A stretch of 64,000 bases of DNA, from NCBI RefSeq assembly GCF_001514305.1, contig NZ_KQ949095.1:124001-188000 (forward strand), read 5' to 3'. The notes beneath the pieces are model-generated. The model was not told the origin of the DNA, ran no database searches, and saw only the letters and a list, made by a program, of their open reading frames with translations. Made by a program: the position numbers and the translations under genes. Positions within the stretch are counted from its first letter, which is position 1. Every line of letters begins with the position of its first letter. Shown here one piece after another: positions 50,189 through 58,616 of the stretch. The stretch comes from Streptomyces dysideae (GTDB lineage Bacteria; Actinomycetota; Actinomycetes; Streptomycetales; Streptomycetaceae).

Positions 50189-51595
50189 TCACCGGTGCCG
50201 GGGCGCGTGCCCCGTCCACCCGCCTCGCTGCATCCCCCGCGCGATCCGCCCGTGCTGCCGCAGCACGTCCGCCAGCCCCGGCAGTGCCGGCTCGCCACGG
50301 TCGACCAGGATGCGGCCGCCGACCACCGTGGTCCACGCGCGGGCCGGCCCGCACCGTAGCCACGCCTCCACCGGGTCGCTGAGCGCGCCCGCGAGGGCGA
50401 CCTCGTGCAGGTCCCAGACGACCAGGTCGGCGCAGGCGCCGGGCCGCAGGTGGCCGAGTTCATCGGCGCGGCCCAGGCAGCGGGCCGAGCCTCGGGTGGC
50501 GAGGTCGAGGGCGTCGCGGGCGGTCATGGCGCCGGGGCCGCCGCGGTAGCGGCCCAGGAGCAGGGCCGTCCGGGTCTCCAGCCAGAGCGAGGCATGGTCC
50601 GTGGAGGCGGAGCCGTCGCAGCCGATGCCGACGGGCATGCCGAGTTCGCGCATCTCCTTCACACGTGCCGTGCCGCCGCCGATGAGCATGTTGGAGCTGG
50701 GGCAGTGCGCCACGCCGACGCCCGCGTCGGCCAGACGGCGCAGCTCGGCGTCGTTCGGGTAGATGCAGTGCGCGACCCAGGTCCGGTCGCTCATCCACCC
50801 GCTCTCCTCGAAGTACTCGACGGGACGGCAGCCGTAGGTCTCCAGGCAGTAGGTGTCCTCGTCGCGGTCCTCGGCGAGGTGCGTGTGCAGCCGTACGTCG
50901 TACCGCTCGGCGAGTTCGGCGGTGGCCGTCATCAGTTTCCTGGTCACCGAGAACGGCGAGCAGGGCGCGAGGGCGACCCGCACCAGCGCACCCGGTTCGG
51001 GGTCGTGGTGGTCCTTGATCAGGCGCTCACTGTCGGCGAGGACCTCCTCCTCGGTCTGGGTGACGCTGCTCGGCGGCAGCCCTCCGTCCTCCACCGAGCG
51101 GGTCATCGAGCCGCGGGTGGCATGGAAGCGGAAGCCGATGTCGCGGGCGGCACGGATCTCGGCGTCGACCAGGCGGGGGCGGGGATGGACGTAGAGGTGG
51201 TCGGACGACGTGGTGCAGCCACCCATGAGCAGCTCGGCCATACCGACGTACGCCGACACGTACGCGGCCTCCTCGTCCAGGGCCGCCCACAGCGGGTACA
51301 GCGTGGTCAGCCAGTCGAACAGGGAGCCGTTGACGGCGGGGGCGTAGGAGCGGGTGAGGTTCTGGTAGATGTGGTGGTGCGTGTTGACCAGGCCCGGGGT
51401 GACCAGCCGTCCGGCCGCCGAGACGGTCGTCCGGGCCGCGGGCTCGGTTCCGGCGGTACCGACACCGGTGACCCGACCACCGGAGATGGCCACCCAGCCG
51501 CCCGGGATCTCCCGAGCACCGTCCACGACAACCAGTTCGGCGCCTCTGACCAGCAGTTCCGTGCCCGTGGCCGGGGGATCGACGGCAGACGTCAT
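50189..51595 (-). CDS. 8-oxoguanine deaminase-like amidohydrolase
   Basis: A 468-aa metal-dependent deaminase of the AHS superfamily. The zinc site is NTHHHIYQNLTR, with HTHLAED, a His in CIYPND-preceding WVAHC, and Asp in GCDGSASTDHASL. Overall it matches the 8-oxoguanine deaminase/hydroxydechloroatrazine ethylaminohydrolase group. It converts 8-oxoguanine to urate in purine salvage. The start at 51595 is placed by family length; a longer frame exists. Confidence 0.85.
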   Translation of the reverse strand: MTSAVDPPATGTELLVRGAELVVVDGAREIPGGWVAISGGRVTGVGTAGTEPAARTTVSAAGRLVTPGLVNTHHHIYQNLTRSYAPAVNGSLFDWLTTLYPLWAALDEEAAYVSAYVGMAELLMGGCTTSSDHLYVHPRPRLVDAEIRAARDIGFRFHATRGSMTRSVEDGGLPPSSVTQTEEEVLADSERLIKDHHDPEPGALVRVALAPCSPFSVTRKLMTATAELAERYDVRLHTHLAEDRDEDTYCLETYGCRPVEYFEESGWMSDRTWVAHCIYPNDAELRRLADAGVGVAHCPSSNMLIGGGTARVKEMRELGMPVGIGCDGSASTDHASLWLETRTALLLGRYRGGPGAMTARDALDLATRGSARCLGRADELGHLRPGACADLVVWDLHEVALAGALSDPVEAWLRCGPARAWTTVVGGRILVDRGEPALPGLADVLRQHGRIARGMQRGGWTGHAPRHR

Positions 51596-51697
51596 GCCGT
51601 CATCGTAGGCGTTTGGCTCGCCAAGGACCTGGCGAGTCCTCCGACCACCCACGTACGGTGTGATCATCCGCACTACCCTTCACAAAGGCGGTCCCAC

Positions 51698-52666
51698 ATG
51701 GCCCTGTTCGACCTTCCGCTCGACGAACTGCGCGAGTACCGCAGCGAGTCCGTGGCGCCCGACGACTTCGGCGCGTTCTGGTCCAAGACCCTTGAAGAGG
51801 CCCGCGAGCACGACCTGGACGCCCGCTTCGAACCGGTGGACACGGGGCTGTCCACGGTGCGGGTGTACGACGTGACGTTCGCCGGGTTCGGCGGTCACCC
51901 GGTGAAGGGCTGGCTGACACTGCCGGCCGCGGCCGAGGAGCCGCTGCCGCTGGTCGTGGAGTTCATCGGGTACGGCGGCGGGCGCGGTCTGCCGCACGAG
52001 CATCTGCTGTGGGCGTCCACGGGCCGGGCGCACTTCGTGATGGACACCCGCGGACAGGGCAGCGCGTGGGGCGGCGGGGGCGGCACCCCGGATCCGGTGG
52101 GCGGCGCGCCGGCGTACCCCGGTTTTATGACCCGGGGCATCGACGCGCCCGAGAACTACTACTACCGCCGGGTGTTCACGGACGCGGTACGTGCCGTGGA
52201 GGCGGCCCGTTCGCACCCGCTGACCGACGCCTCGCGCACGGTCGCCCTCGGGTCGAGCCAGGGCGGCGGCATCACCATCGCGGTGGGCGGTCTGGTCCCG
52301 GACCTGGCGGCGATCGCGCCGGACGTGCCGTTCCTGTGCGACTACCCGCGCGCGGCCACGATCACCGACCGGCACCCGTACCGCGAGATCGGCCTGTACC
52401 TCAAGACGCACCGCGGCCGCACCGAGGACGCCCTGCGCACCCTCTCCTACTTCGACGGCGTCCACTTCGCCGCCCGCGGCCGCGCCCCCGCCCTCTTCTC
52501 GGCGGCCCTGGAGGACCAGACCTGCCCGCCGTCCACGGTCTTCGGAGCGTTCAACGCCTGGGCCCACGACGACAAGGTGATCGAGATCTACGACTTCAAC
52601 GACCATGAGGGCGGCGGCCCTTACCAGGAGGCGGCCAAGCTGCGCTGGCTGCGGTCGTACGCCTGA
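51698..52666 (+). CDS. Acetylxylan esterase / cephalosporin deacetylase (CE7)
   Basis: A 322-aa CE7 alpha/beta hydrolase. RGQGSAW, nucleophile Ser in GSSQGGGI, Asp in LEDQTCPPSTVF and His in DFNDHEGGG match the family's three diagnostic motifs. No signal peptide, so it is intracellular. It deacetylates xylo-oligosaccharides or similar esters. Divergent from the amidohydrolase. Confidence 0.93.
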   Translation: MALFDLPLDELREYRSESVAPDDFGAFWSKTLEEAREHDLDARFEPVDTGLSTVRVYDVTFAGFGGHPVKGWLTLPAAAEEPLPLVVEFIGYGGGRGLPHEHLLWASTGRAHFVMDTRGQGSAWGGGGGTPDPVGGAPAYPGFMTRGIDAPENYYYRRVFTDAVRAVEAARSHPLTDASRTVALGSSQGGGITIAVGGLVPDLAAIAPDVPFLCDYPRAATITDRHPYREIGLYLKTHRGRTEDALRTLSYFDGVHFAARGRAPALFSAALEDQTCPPSTVFGAFNAWAHDDKVIEIYDFNDHEGGGPYQEAAKLRWLRSYA

Positions 52667-52675
52667 GGGTCCGCG

Positions 52676-52804
52676 ATGGAGACGCGTGAGGCCGCGGACC
52701 GGTTCGTGCGGTTCGGCGGCGCCGGGCCGGCCGTCGTGACCCGCGACTACTGGCACACGGTCGCGGGGCACCGGGAGCCCGAGGGCCGGTTGTTCCTCCG
52801 CTGA
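52676..52804 (+). CDS. Small ORF, uncertain
   Basis: A 42-codon ORF, 9 nt after the CE7 stop (METREAADRFVRFGGAGPAV...). It may be a real small protein or the start of a lost gene. No RBS better than GAGGGT. No family recognised. Confidence 0.3.
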   Translation: METREAADRFVRFGGAGPAVVTRDYWHTVAGHREPEGRLFLR

Positions 52805-52905
52805 GGCCGGTCGGCACCTTCCGCCCGGTCCGACCAGTCGGTATGTTCAAGGAGCCCGATTCGCAGTGTCGCGGCCCGGGCTTCCGGCGGACTTGGGAGG
52901 GGCCC

Positions 52906-54072
52906 ATGACGGAGCACGAGGCACAGGTGCACGGTCACTGCGAGGCACGGTTCGCCGCGGTGCGGGCGGCGTTCGAGGAGAACTTCCGGGAGCGCGGGGA
53001 GCTCGGTGCCGCGGTCGCCGTGACGGTGGGCGGCGAGACGGTGGTGGATCTGTGGGGCGGGTGGGCCGACGAGGCGCGCAGCCGGCCGTGGGAGCGGGAC
53101 ACCCTCGTCAACGTGTGGTCGACGTCGAAGGGGCCGACGGCACTGTGCGCGCACATCCTCGCCGACCGGGGACTACTCGACCTCGACGCGCCGGTGGCCG
53201 CGTACTGGCCGGAGTTCGCGGCGGCGGGCAAGGAGCGGGTTCTCGTACGGCACCTGCTGTCGCACCGCGCCGGGCTGTCCGGACTGCGGGAGCCGCACTC
53301 GCTCGCGCAGCTCTGCGACTGGGAGTTGACGACGCAGCGGCTCGCCGCGATGGAGCCCTGGTGGGAGCCGGGGACCGGGTCCGGGTATCACGCGCTGACC
53401 TACGGCTTCCTGGTCGGGGAGGTCGTGCGGCGGGTGTCGGGGCTGCTGCCGGGGGCGTTTCTGGAGCAGGAGGTGACCGGGCCGCTGGGCATCGACTTCA
53501 CCGTCGGGTTGCCGGAGAAGGAGTCCGGGCGGGCCGCCGAGCTGGTGCGGGCACCGGTCGCTGCGACCAGTGAACAGGCCGCGGTCTTCGCCCAGTTGGC
53601 GCCCGCCGCGCTTGCCGCGCTCACCAACCCCGTCGTGGGCGCGGCGGAAGCCAACTCGCCCGAGTGGCGGGCCGCCGAGATCCCCGCCGCGAACGGCCAC
53701 GGCACCGCGCGGGCCGTCGCCGCGCTGTACGGGATCTTCGCTGGGCGCGGTTCCCTCGACGGCCACCGTGTCCTGTCCCCCGAGGCGGCCGAGCGGGTGC
53801 GCGAGGGGCAGGGCAGCTGCCGAGACCTGGTGCTCGGTGCCGGGTTCGCGCATGAGACCGAGGTGGGCCTCGGCCTGTGGCTCAGCGGGCCGAACGGCTC
53901 GTACGGGCCCAACCCGCGGGCCTTCGGACATGACGGCTTCGGCGGCTCGTGCGGGCTGGCGGACCCGGAGGCGGGTGTGTCGCTGGGCTATGTGATGAAC
54001 CGTATGGGGCCGCATATCGCCGACGATCCACGGAAGATGGCGCTGGTCGACGCGCTGTACGGGGCGCTGTGA
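52906..54072 (+). CDS. Serine hydrolase, beta-lactamase/EstB type
   Basis: A 388-aa class C beta-lactamase-fold protein. The Ser72-x-x-Lys75 motif is STSK, with LLSHRAGLSGL and a C-terminal GHDGFGGSCGLADPEAG in place of the KTG box. No signal peptide, so it is a cytoplasmic esterase (EstB/LACTB-like) rather than a penicillin-binding enzyme. GGGAGG lies before the ATG at 52906. Confidence 0.9.
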   Translation: MTEHEAQVHGHCEARFAAVRAAFEENFRERGELGAAVAVTVGGETVVDLWGGWADEARSRPWERDTLVNVWSTSKGPTALCAHILADRGLLDLDAPVAAYWPEFAAAGKERVLVRHLLSHRAGLSGLREPHSLAQLCDWELTTQRLAAMEPWWEPGTGSGYHALTYGFLVGEVVRRVSGLLPGAFLEQEVTGPLGIDFTVGLPEKESGRAAELVRAPVAATSEQAAVFAQLAPAALAALTNPVVGAAEANSPEWRAAEIPAANGHGTARAVAALYGIFAGRGSLDGHRVLSPEAAERVREGQGSCRDLVLGAGFAHETEVGLGLWLSGPNGSYGPNPRAFGHDGFGGSCGLADPEAGVSLGYVMNRMGPHIADDPRKMALVDALYGAL

Positions 54073-54123
54073 CGACTCCGGACGACATCGGGGACGACCG
54101 GATCGCGTCGCTCCCGCTCGGCT

Positions 54124-54333
54124 TCATCCGGCGCTGACGTCCGGCAGCGCCCGCACGACGCGGGACTGCCGGGCCGGCACCAGCAGGCAGCCCTCCGCCG
54201 ACCAGACGGCGCTGTCGTCGACGGCCCAGCCGCTGCCCGCGTGATCGGTGCGGATGCGGACGAGGGCCCAGCCGTCGGGGACGTGGTCGTCGAGGGCGTC
54301 GGTGAGGCGGACGGTCAGTTCCGCGGTGGGCAC
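54124..54333 (-). pseudogene. Acyl-CoA thioesterase-like C-terminal remnant
   Basis: About 69 residues (AELTVRLTDAL, WALVRIRTDHAGSGWAVDDS, CLLVPARQSRV) match the end of TesB-like hot-dog thioesterases. The first four-fifths of the gene is missing and it runs into the methyltransferase 3' end. Confidence 0.65.
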
Positions 54334-55076
54334 GGGGCGCGGGGTGCGCCAGGGGGCTGGCGTCGCGCCACCACCATCCGCACCCGCGGGCTGCCGTCCC
54401 GCCGCCGCCCGAACTCGGGCAGGGCCTGGAGCTCCACCTCGAAGCCCGCACGCTCCAGCTCGCGGCGCACCTCACCCAGCCGGAAGGCCCGGTAGTACAT
54501 GACGAACGGCGGCCGCCACACGGCGTTGCGCACCCGCATCACCGCGTCGAAGCCCAGCAGCGTCCAGTACGCACAGGAGGCGGGCCGGGGCGGCGCCACG
54601 ATCGGGAAGGCGAAGCGGCCGCCCGGGCGCAGGACCGAGTGGACCTGGGCGAAGAGGCCGGGCAGTTCGGCGGGCAGGAAGTGGCCGAACGCCCCGAAGC
54701 TCACCACGAGGTCGAAGGCGGAGGTGAACGGTAGGGCTCGGGCGTCCGCCCGGACGAAGTCGATGCGGGGCCCGGCGGGGCGCGTGCGTTCCCGGGCGAC
54801 GTCGAGCATGCCCGCGCTGAAGTCGACCCCCGTGACGCTCCGCCGGCACAGCCATGCCAGGACGTCGACCCCCGCGCCGGTGCCGCAGCACAGGTCGAGC
54901 CCGGCGTCGAAGGGCCCGGTGCGCGCCAGGGCCGCCGCGACGGCGTCGAGTACCGAGTCCGGCGTACGGAAGGGGGTGTGGTCGAACTTCGGGGCGAGCA
55001 GGTCGTAGCCGCGCTCGACGGACGACAGGGCCTGGACGGCGAGTTCGCGCAGGGTGGGGCCTTCGGGGCTGAACAT
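54315..55076 (-). CDS. Class I SAM-dependent methyltransferase
   Basis: A 253-aa protein. SAM motif I is GLDLCCGTGAGVDVL, motif II DFVRADARALPF, and the post-motif LRPGGRFAFPIV. The last 20 or so residues (PPGAPRAPCPPRN) look foreign and come from the join with the thioesterase remnant. Start at 55076, 5 bp after the padR stop. Substrate unknown. Confidence 0.85.
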   Translation of the reverse strand: MFSPEGPTLRELAVQALSSVERGYDLLAPKFDHTPFRTPDSVLDAVAAALARTGPFDAGLDLCCGTGAGVDVLAWLCRRSVTGVDFSAGMLDVARERTRPAGPRIDFVRADARALPFTSAFDLVVSFGAFGHFLPAELPGLFAQVHSVLRPGGRFAFPIVAPPRPASCAYWTLLGFDAVMRVRNAVWRPPFVMYYRAFRLGEVRRELERAGFEVELQALPEFGRRRDGSPRVRMVVARRQPPGAPRAPCPPRN

Positions 55077-55081
55077 CCGCG

Positions 55082-55645
55082 TCAGCCTAGAGGAGCGCGC
55101 TGTTTCAGGACCGTGAGAACGCGCCCGCACCAGCGCAGGTTCTCCTCCTCGAAGGCGATGCCCGCCAGGAGCGTGAGGTACGGGCCGACGCGGTCGGTGT
55201 CCCGCAGGTAGTCCTCCTCGGTCCGCCCGGCGAGCAGCCGTTCACGCATGCGCTCGTAGCGGCCGAGCTTGCCGTGTGCCCAGGACGCCCGCTCCTCGAC
55301 CAGGGCGCGGGTCGCCTCGGGGTCCGAGCCGTCCATGGCCTGGATCTTGATGAGGAGTTCGTCGCGGAGGGCGGTGGGCCGCCGGGTCGGTGCGACGGCG
55401 AAGGCGTCCAGATCCCGCCGCCCGGCCTCGGTCAGGGTGAACAGCCGCTTGTTGGGCCGCCGTTCCTGCTGCACCACCCGGGCCTCGACCAGTCCGTCCT
55501 GAGCCAGGCGCTCCAGCTCTCGGTAGAGCTGCTGCGGGGTCGCGGGCCAGAAGTTGGCGAGCGAGACGTCGAACACCTTGGACAGCTCGTAGCCCGAGGC
55601 CTCGCCTTCCAGGAGGGCGGCCAGGACGGCGTACTTGAGGGACAT
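55082..55645 (-). CDS. PadR-family regulator
   Basis: A 187-aa PadR with the winged helix at residues 1-85 (MSLKYAVLAALLEGEASGYE, QQLYRELERLAQDGLV) and a C-terminal Vir_act_alpha_C domain. Divergent from the SnoaL-like gene across 69 bp that hold a palindrome, so it is the probable repressor of that gene. Confidence 0.93.
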   Translation of the reverse strand: MSLKYAVLAALLEGEASGYELSKVFDVSLANFWPATPQQLYRELERLAQDGLVEARVVQQERRPNKRLFTLTEAGRRDLDAFAVAPTRRPTALRDELLIKIQAMDGSDPEATRALVEERASWAHGKLGRYERMRERLLAGRTEEDYLRDTDRVGPYLTLLAGIAFEEENLRWCGRVLTVLKQRAPLG

Positions 55646-55691
55646 GTAGACACGCTAGCAGCAGGTGACTAATCTCATCCACACCTAATCA

Positions 55692-55702
55692 ACTAATTTA
55701 GT
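55692..55702. promoter_or_regulatory. Candidate PadR operator
   Basis: ACTAATTTAGT is a perfect 5+1+5 palindrome, 12 bp before the SnoaL-like start, between padR and its divergent neighbour. A related half-site, GACTAATC, lies at about 55667-55674. Confidence 0.55.
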
Positions 55703-55714
55703 AGAGGAGCTCCG

Positions 55715-56113
55715 ATGCGCGCATTCCGCGAGGCGGTCGAGGCGAACGACCTCGAAGCCGTCGAGGCACTGCTGGCCGAGGACGTCGTCTTCACCAGCCC
55801 GGTCGTGTTCAAGCCGTACGCCGGCAAGGCGATCACGGCGGCGATCCTGCGCGGTGTCACACAGGTCTTCGAGGACTTCCGCTACCTGCGCGAGATGAGC
55901 GGCGCGGGCGGGTGCGACCACGCGCTGGTCTTCACCGCGCGCGTGGGCGGCCGCGAGATCACCGGCTGCGACTTCATCCACCTCGATGACGAGGGCCTGA
56001 TCGACGACCTCATGGTCATGATCCGTCCGCTGTCGGGCGCGCAGGCCCTGGCGGCGGCGATGGGGGCGCGGTTCGAGGAGATCGAGAAGGAGGCGGCGGC
56101 GCGGTCCGCCTGA
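55715..56113 (+). CDS. SnoaL-like / nuclear transport factor 2 family protein
   Basis: A 132-aa protein of SnoaL fold (REAVEANDLEAVEALLAEDV, GCDFIHLDDEGLIDDLMVMI). GAGGAG lies before the ATG. Members are isomerases, hydratases or binding proteins; the activity is not predictable. Regulated by the adjacent PadR, by inference. Confidence 0.88.
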   Translation: MRAFREAVEANDLEAVEALLAEDVVFTSPVVFKPYAGKAITAAILRGVTQVFEDFRYLREMSGAGGCDHALVFTARVGGREITGCDFIHLDDEGLIDDLMVMIRPLSGAQALAAAMGARFEEIEKEAAARSA

Positions 56114-56651
56114 CTGCCCGGGCCGCGGTCGTCCAGGTGACCGCGACGGTGAGGAACAGGGCCACGAGCACGGCTGAGGCGGCCGTGGCCGTCACCCAGG
56201 TCCGGCGCTCCGCGGGACCGGTCGCGGCCAGCAAGGCCGCCGCGGCCGTGCCGGCGAGCAGCCCGCAGCCCACCAGGGTGGCGAAGACGCCACGGACACG
56301 GCTCCCGCGCTCCGCAACAGTCGGCGGCGCCGCCTGGCGCAGTACGGCCCAGTGACGAGCCGACTCCCGTGCTTCGAGCCCGCGTTGTACGGCGGCACGC
56401 ACCAGTAGTACGGCCGAGACCCCGGCGCCCGTGACCGCCACGGCGGCGGGCACCCGCCACCCCCCGGCCATGAACAGCGCCACGGCAAGGGCCCCGATCG
56501 TGCTCCAGCCGGTCAGACAGGCCGCCGCCGCGGTACGACGGGAGTGCGGCCGGTCGGCGCCCGCCCTCAGGTCGGCGAGGGCGGGCAGGTACCAGACGCT
56601 GCCGGAGGCGGTCAGCAGGGCGGCACCCAGCGCCGGGACGGCATGGGACAC
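56016..56651 (-). CDS. Integral membrane protein downstream of ctaD
   Basis: A 211-aa protein with about four membrane segments (e.g. LTGWSTIGALAVALFMAGGW, GVFATLVGCGLLAGTAAAAL, ASAVLVALFLTVAVTW). Its start is 3 nt after the ctaD stop, so it is co-transcribed. The last 30 or so residues overlap the 3' end of the SnoaL-like gene and are low-complexity Pro/Arg, so the true functional end may be near 56110. Function unknown. Confidence 0.65.
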   Translation of the reverse strand: MSHAVPALGAALLTASGSVWYLPALADLRAGADRPHSRRTAAAACLTGWSTIGALAVALFMAGGWRVPAAVAVTGAGVSAVLLVRAAVQRGLEARESARHWAVLRQAAPPTVAERGSRVRGVFATLVGCGLLAGTAAAALLAATGPAERRTWVTATAASAVLVALFLTVAVTWTTAARAVRRTAPPPPSRSPRTAPPSPPPGPARPTADGS

Positions 56652-56654
56652 GGC

Positions 56655-58358
56655 TCAGTTCACCGCCTCGGCCGCGGCGATCTCGGGGTGGTGGAGGTCG
56701 AAGGCCGGGGACTCGGACCGGATCCGCGGGAGCGAGGCGAAGTTGTGCCGCGGGGGCGGGCAGGAGGTCGCCCACTCGAGCGAACGGCCGTAGCCCCAGG
56801 GGTCGTCGACGTCCACGGGCGTGCCGTACTTGGCGGTCTTCCAGACGTTGTAGAAGAACGGCAGGACCGACAGGCCCAGCAGGAACGCGCCGATCGTGGA
56901 CAGGGTGTTGAGGGCGGTGAAGCCGTCGGCGGCCAGGTAGTCGGCGTACCGGCGGGGCATGCCCTCGGCGCCGAGCCAGTGCTGGACGAGGAAGGTCAGG
57001 TGGAAGCCCGTCGTGAGCGTCCAGAAGGTGATCTTGCCGAGGCGTTCGTCGAGCATCTTGCCGGTGAACTTCGGCCACCAGAAGTGGAACCCGGCGAACA
57101 TCGCGTACACGACGGTGCCGAAGACCGTGTAGTGGAAGTGCGCGACGACGAAGTACGAGTCGGAGAGGTGGAAGTCCATCGGCGGTGACGCCAGGATCAC
57201 GCCGGTCAGGCCACCGAAGACGAACGTGATGAGAAAGCCGGTGGTCCACAGCATCGGCGTCTCGAAGGACAGACTGCCCTTCCACATCGTGCCGATCCAG
57301 TTGAAGAACTTCACGCCGGTCGGTACGGCGATCAGGAACGTCATGAAGGCGAAGAAGGGCAGCAGGACTCCCCCGGTGACGTACATGTGGTGCGCCCACA
57401 CCGTCACCGACAGTCCGGCGATGGCGATCGTCGCCGCGACCAGGCCCATGTAGCCGAACATCGGCTTGCGGGAGAAGACCGGGATGACCTCGGAGACAAT
57501 GCCGAAGAACGGCAGCGCCAGGATGTACACCTCGGGATGGCCGAAGAACCAGAACAGGTGCTGCCACAGCAGCGCGCCGCCGTTGGCCGGGTCGAAGATG
57601 TGGCTGCCGAACTTGCGGTCGCACTCCAGCGCGAACAGCGCCGCCGCCAGCACCGGGAACACGATCAGCACCAGTACGGCGGTCAGCAGCACGTTCCAGG
57701 TGAAGATCGGCATCCGGAACATCGTCATGCCCGGGGCGCGCATGCAGACGATGGTGGTGATGAAGTTGACCGCGCCGAGGATGCTGCCGAAGCCGGACAG
57801 CGCCACGCCCATGATCCACAGGTCGGCGCCGAGGCCCGGCGAGTGGACCGCGTCGGACAGCGGGGCGTACAGGAACCAGCCGAAGGAGGCCGCGCCGCCG
57901 GGCGTGAGGAAACCGAACGCGGCGATCGACGAGCCGAACAGGAACAGCCAGAAGGCGAGCATGTTCAGCCGCGGGAACGCCACGTCCGGGGCGCCTATCT
58001 GCAGCGGCATGATCCAGTTGGCGAAGCCGGTGAACAGCGGCATGGCGAACATCAGCAGCATGATCGAGCCGTGCATGGTGAACGCCTGGTTGAACTGCTC
58101 GTTCGACATGACCTGCAGGCCCGGCCGGGCGAGTTCCGCGCGCATCATCAGCGCCAGCGCACCGCCGACGATGAAGAACACGAACGCCGACACGAGGTAC
58201 AGCGTGCCGATCTTCTTGTGGTCGGTGGTCGTCAGCCACTCCGTCCAGGACGGCCGGCCCGCCGTCCGCACGGCCACCGGCCCGGCCTCCGCGCGGACCA
58301 CCGGACGTGTCCGCGCGTCCGCCGCGTGCCTCGACTGCTCTGTCTGTGCCTCGTCCAC
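56655..58358 (-). CDS. ctaD: Cytochrome c oxidase subunit I (CtaD)
   Basis: A 567-aa 12-helix heme-copper oxidase subunit. Landmarks are TTDHKKIGTLYL, the heme a His in AFTMHGSIMLLMF, the CuB His-Tyr motif WFFGHPEVYILALP, WAHHMYVTG, and the heme a/a3 His pair in VVAHFHYTVFG. The GTG at 58358 has GGGAGG 11 nt upstream. No subunit II, III or heme-assembly genes are adjacent, so this is likely a second, stand-alone ctaD next to a DevS-like sensor. Confidence 0.93.
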   Translation of the reverse strand: MDEAQTEQSRHAADARTRPVVRAEAGPVAVRTAGRPSWTEWLTTTDHKKIGTLYLVSAFVFFIVGGALALMMRAELARPGLQVMSNEQFNQAFTMHGSIMLLMFAMPLFTGFANWIMPLQIGAPDVAFPRLNMLAFWLFLFGSSIAAFGFLTPGGAASFGWFLYAPLSDAVHSPGLGADLWIMGVALSGFGSILGAVNFITTIVCMRAPGMTMFRMPIFTWNVLLTAVLVLIVFPVLAAALFALECDRKFGSHIFDPANGGALLWQHLFWFFGHPEVYILALPFFGIVSEVIPVFSRKPMFGYMGLVAATIAIAGLSVTVWAHHMYVTGGVLLPFFAFMTFLIAVPTGVKFFNWIGTMWKGSLSFETPMLWTTGFLITFVFGGLTGVILASPPMDFHLSDSYFVVAHFHYTVFGTVVYAMFAGFHFWWPKFTGKMLDERLGKITFWTLTTGFHLTFLVQHWLGAEGMPRRYADYLAADGFTALNTLSTIGAFLLGLSVLPFFYNVWKTAKYGTPVDVDDPWGYGRSLEWATSCPPPRHNFASLPRIRSESPAFDLHHPEIAAAEAVN

Positions 58359-58479
58359 CGGACGGTGTCCTCCCGATCTGTTCCTGTGCCGGCGAACCGG
58401 GAAGCGCGGTGCGTGCGGGGGATGCACGGCACTTCCCGGCCGCCGCCACATGATCGTCGGTGGGGTACCGGGTCCCGAT

Positions 58480-58529
58480 AGGGTCGAACGGTCCCTGCGG
58501 GGAACCGTGCGTAGGGCCCAACGGCCCCT
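58480..58529. promoter_or_regulatory. Two matching palindromic boxes between ctaD and the sensor kinase
   Basis: AGGGTCGAACGGTCCCT (58480-58496) and AGGGCCCAACGGCCCCT (58513-58529) differ at 3 of 17 positions and lie 33 bp apart centre to centre, on the same face of the helix. The shape (AGGG..CCCT) recalls DevR/OsdR-type dormancy-regulon sites. Confidence 0.55.
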
Positions 58530-58616
58530 CTTCGCACGCTTGCGCGGATGAACCGCCCATCGGCCCGTTCCGCGGTCGTACGCTGCTGGCCACCGACCGG
58601 TCCAGGAGCGCCAGAC

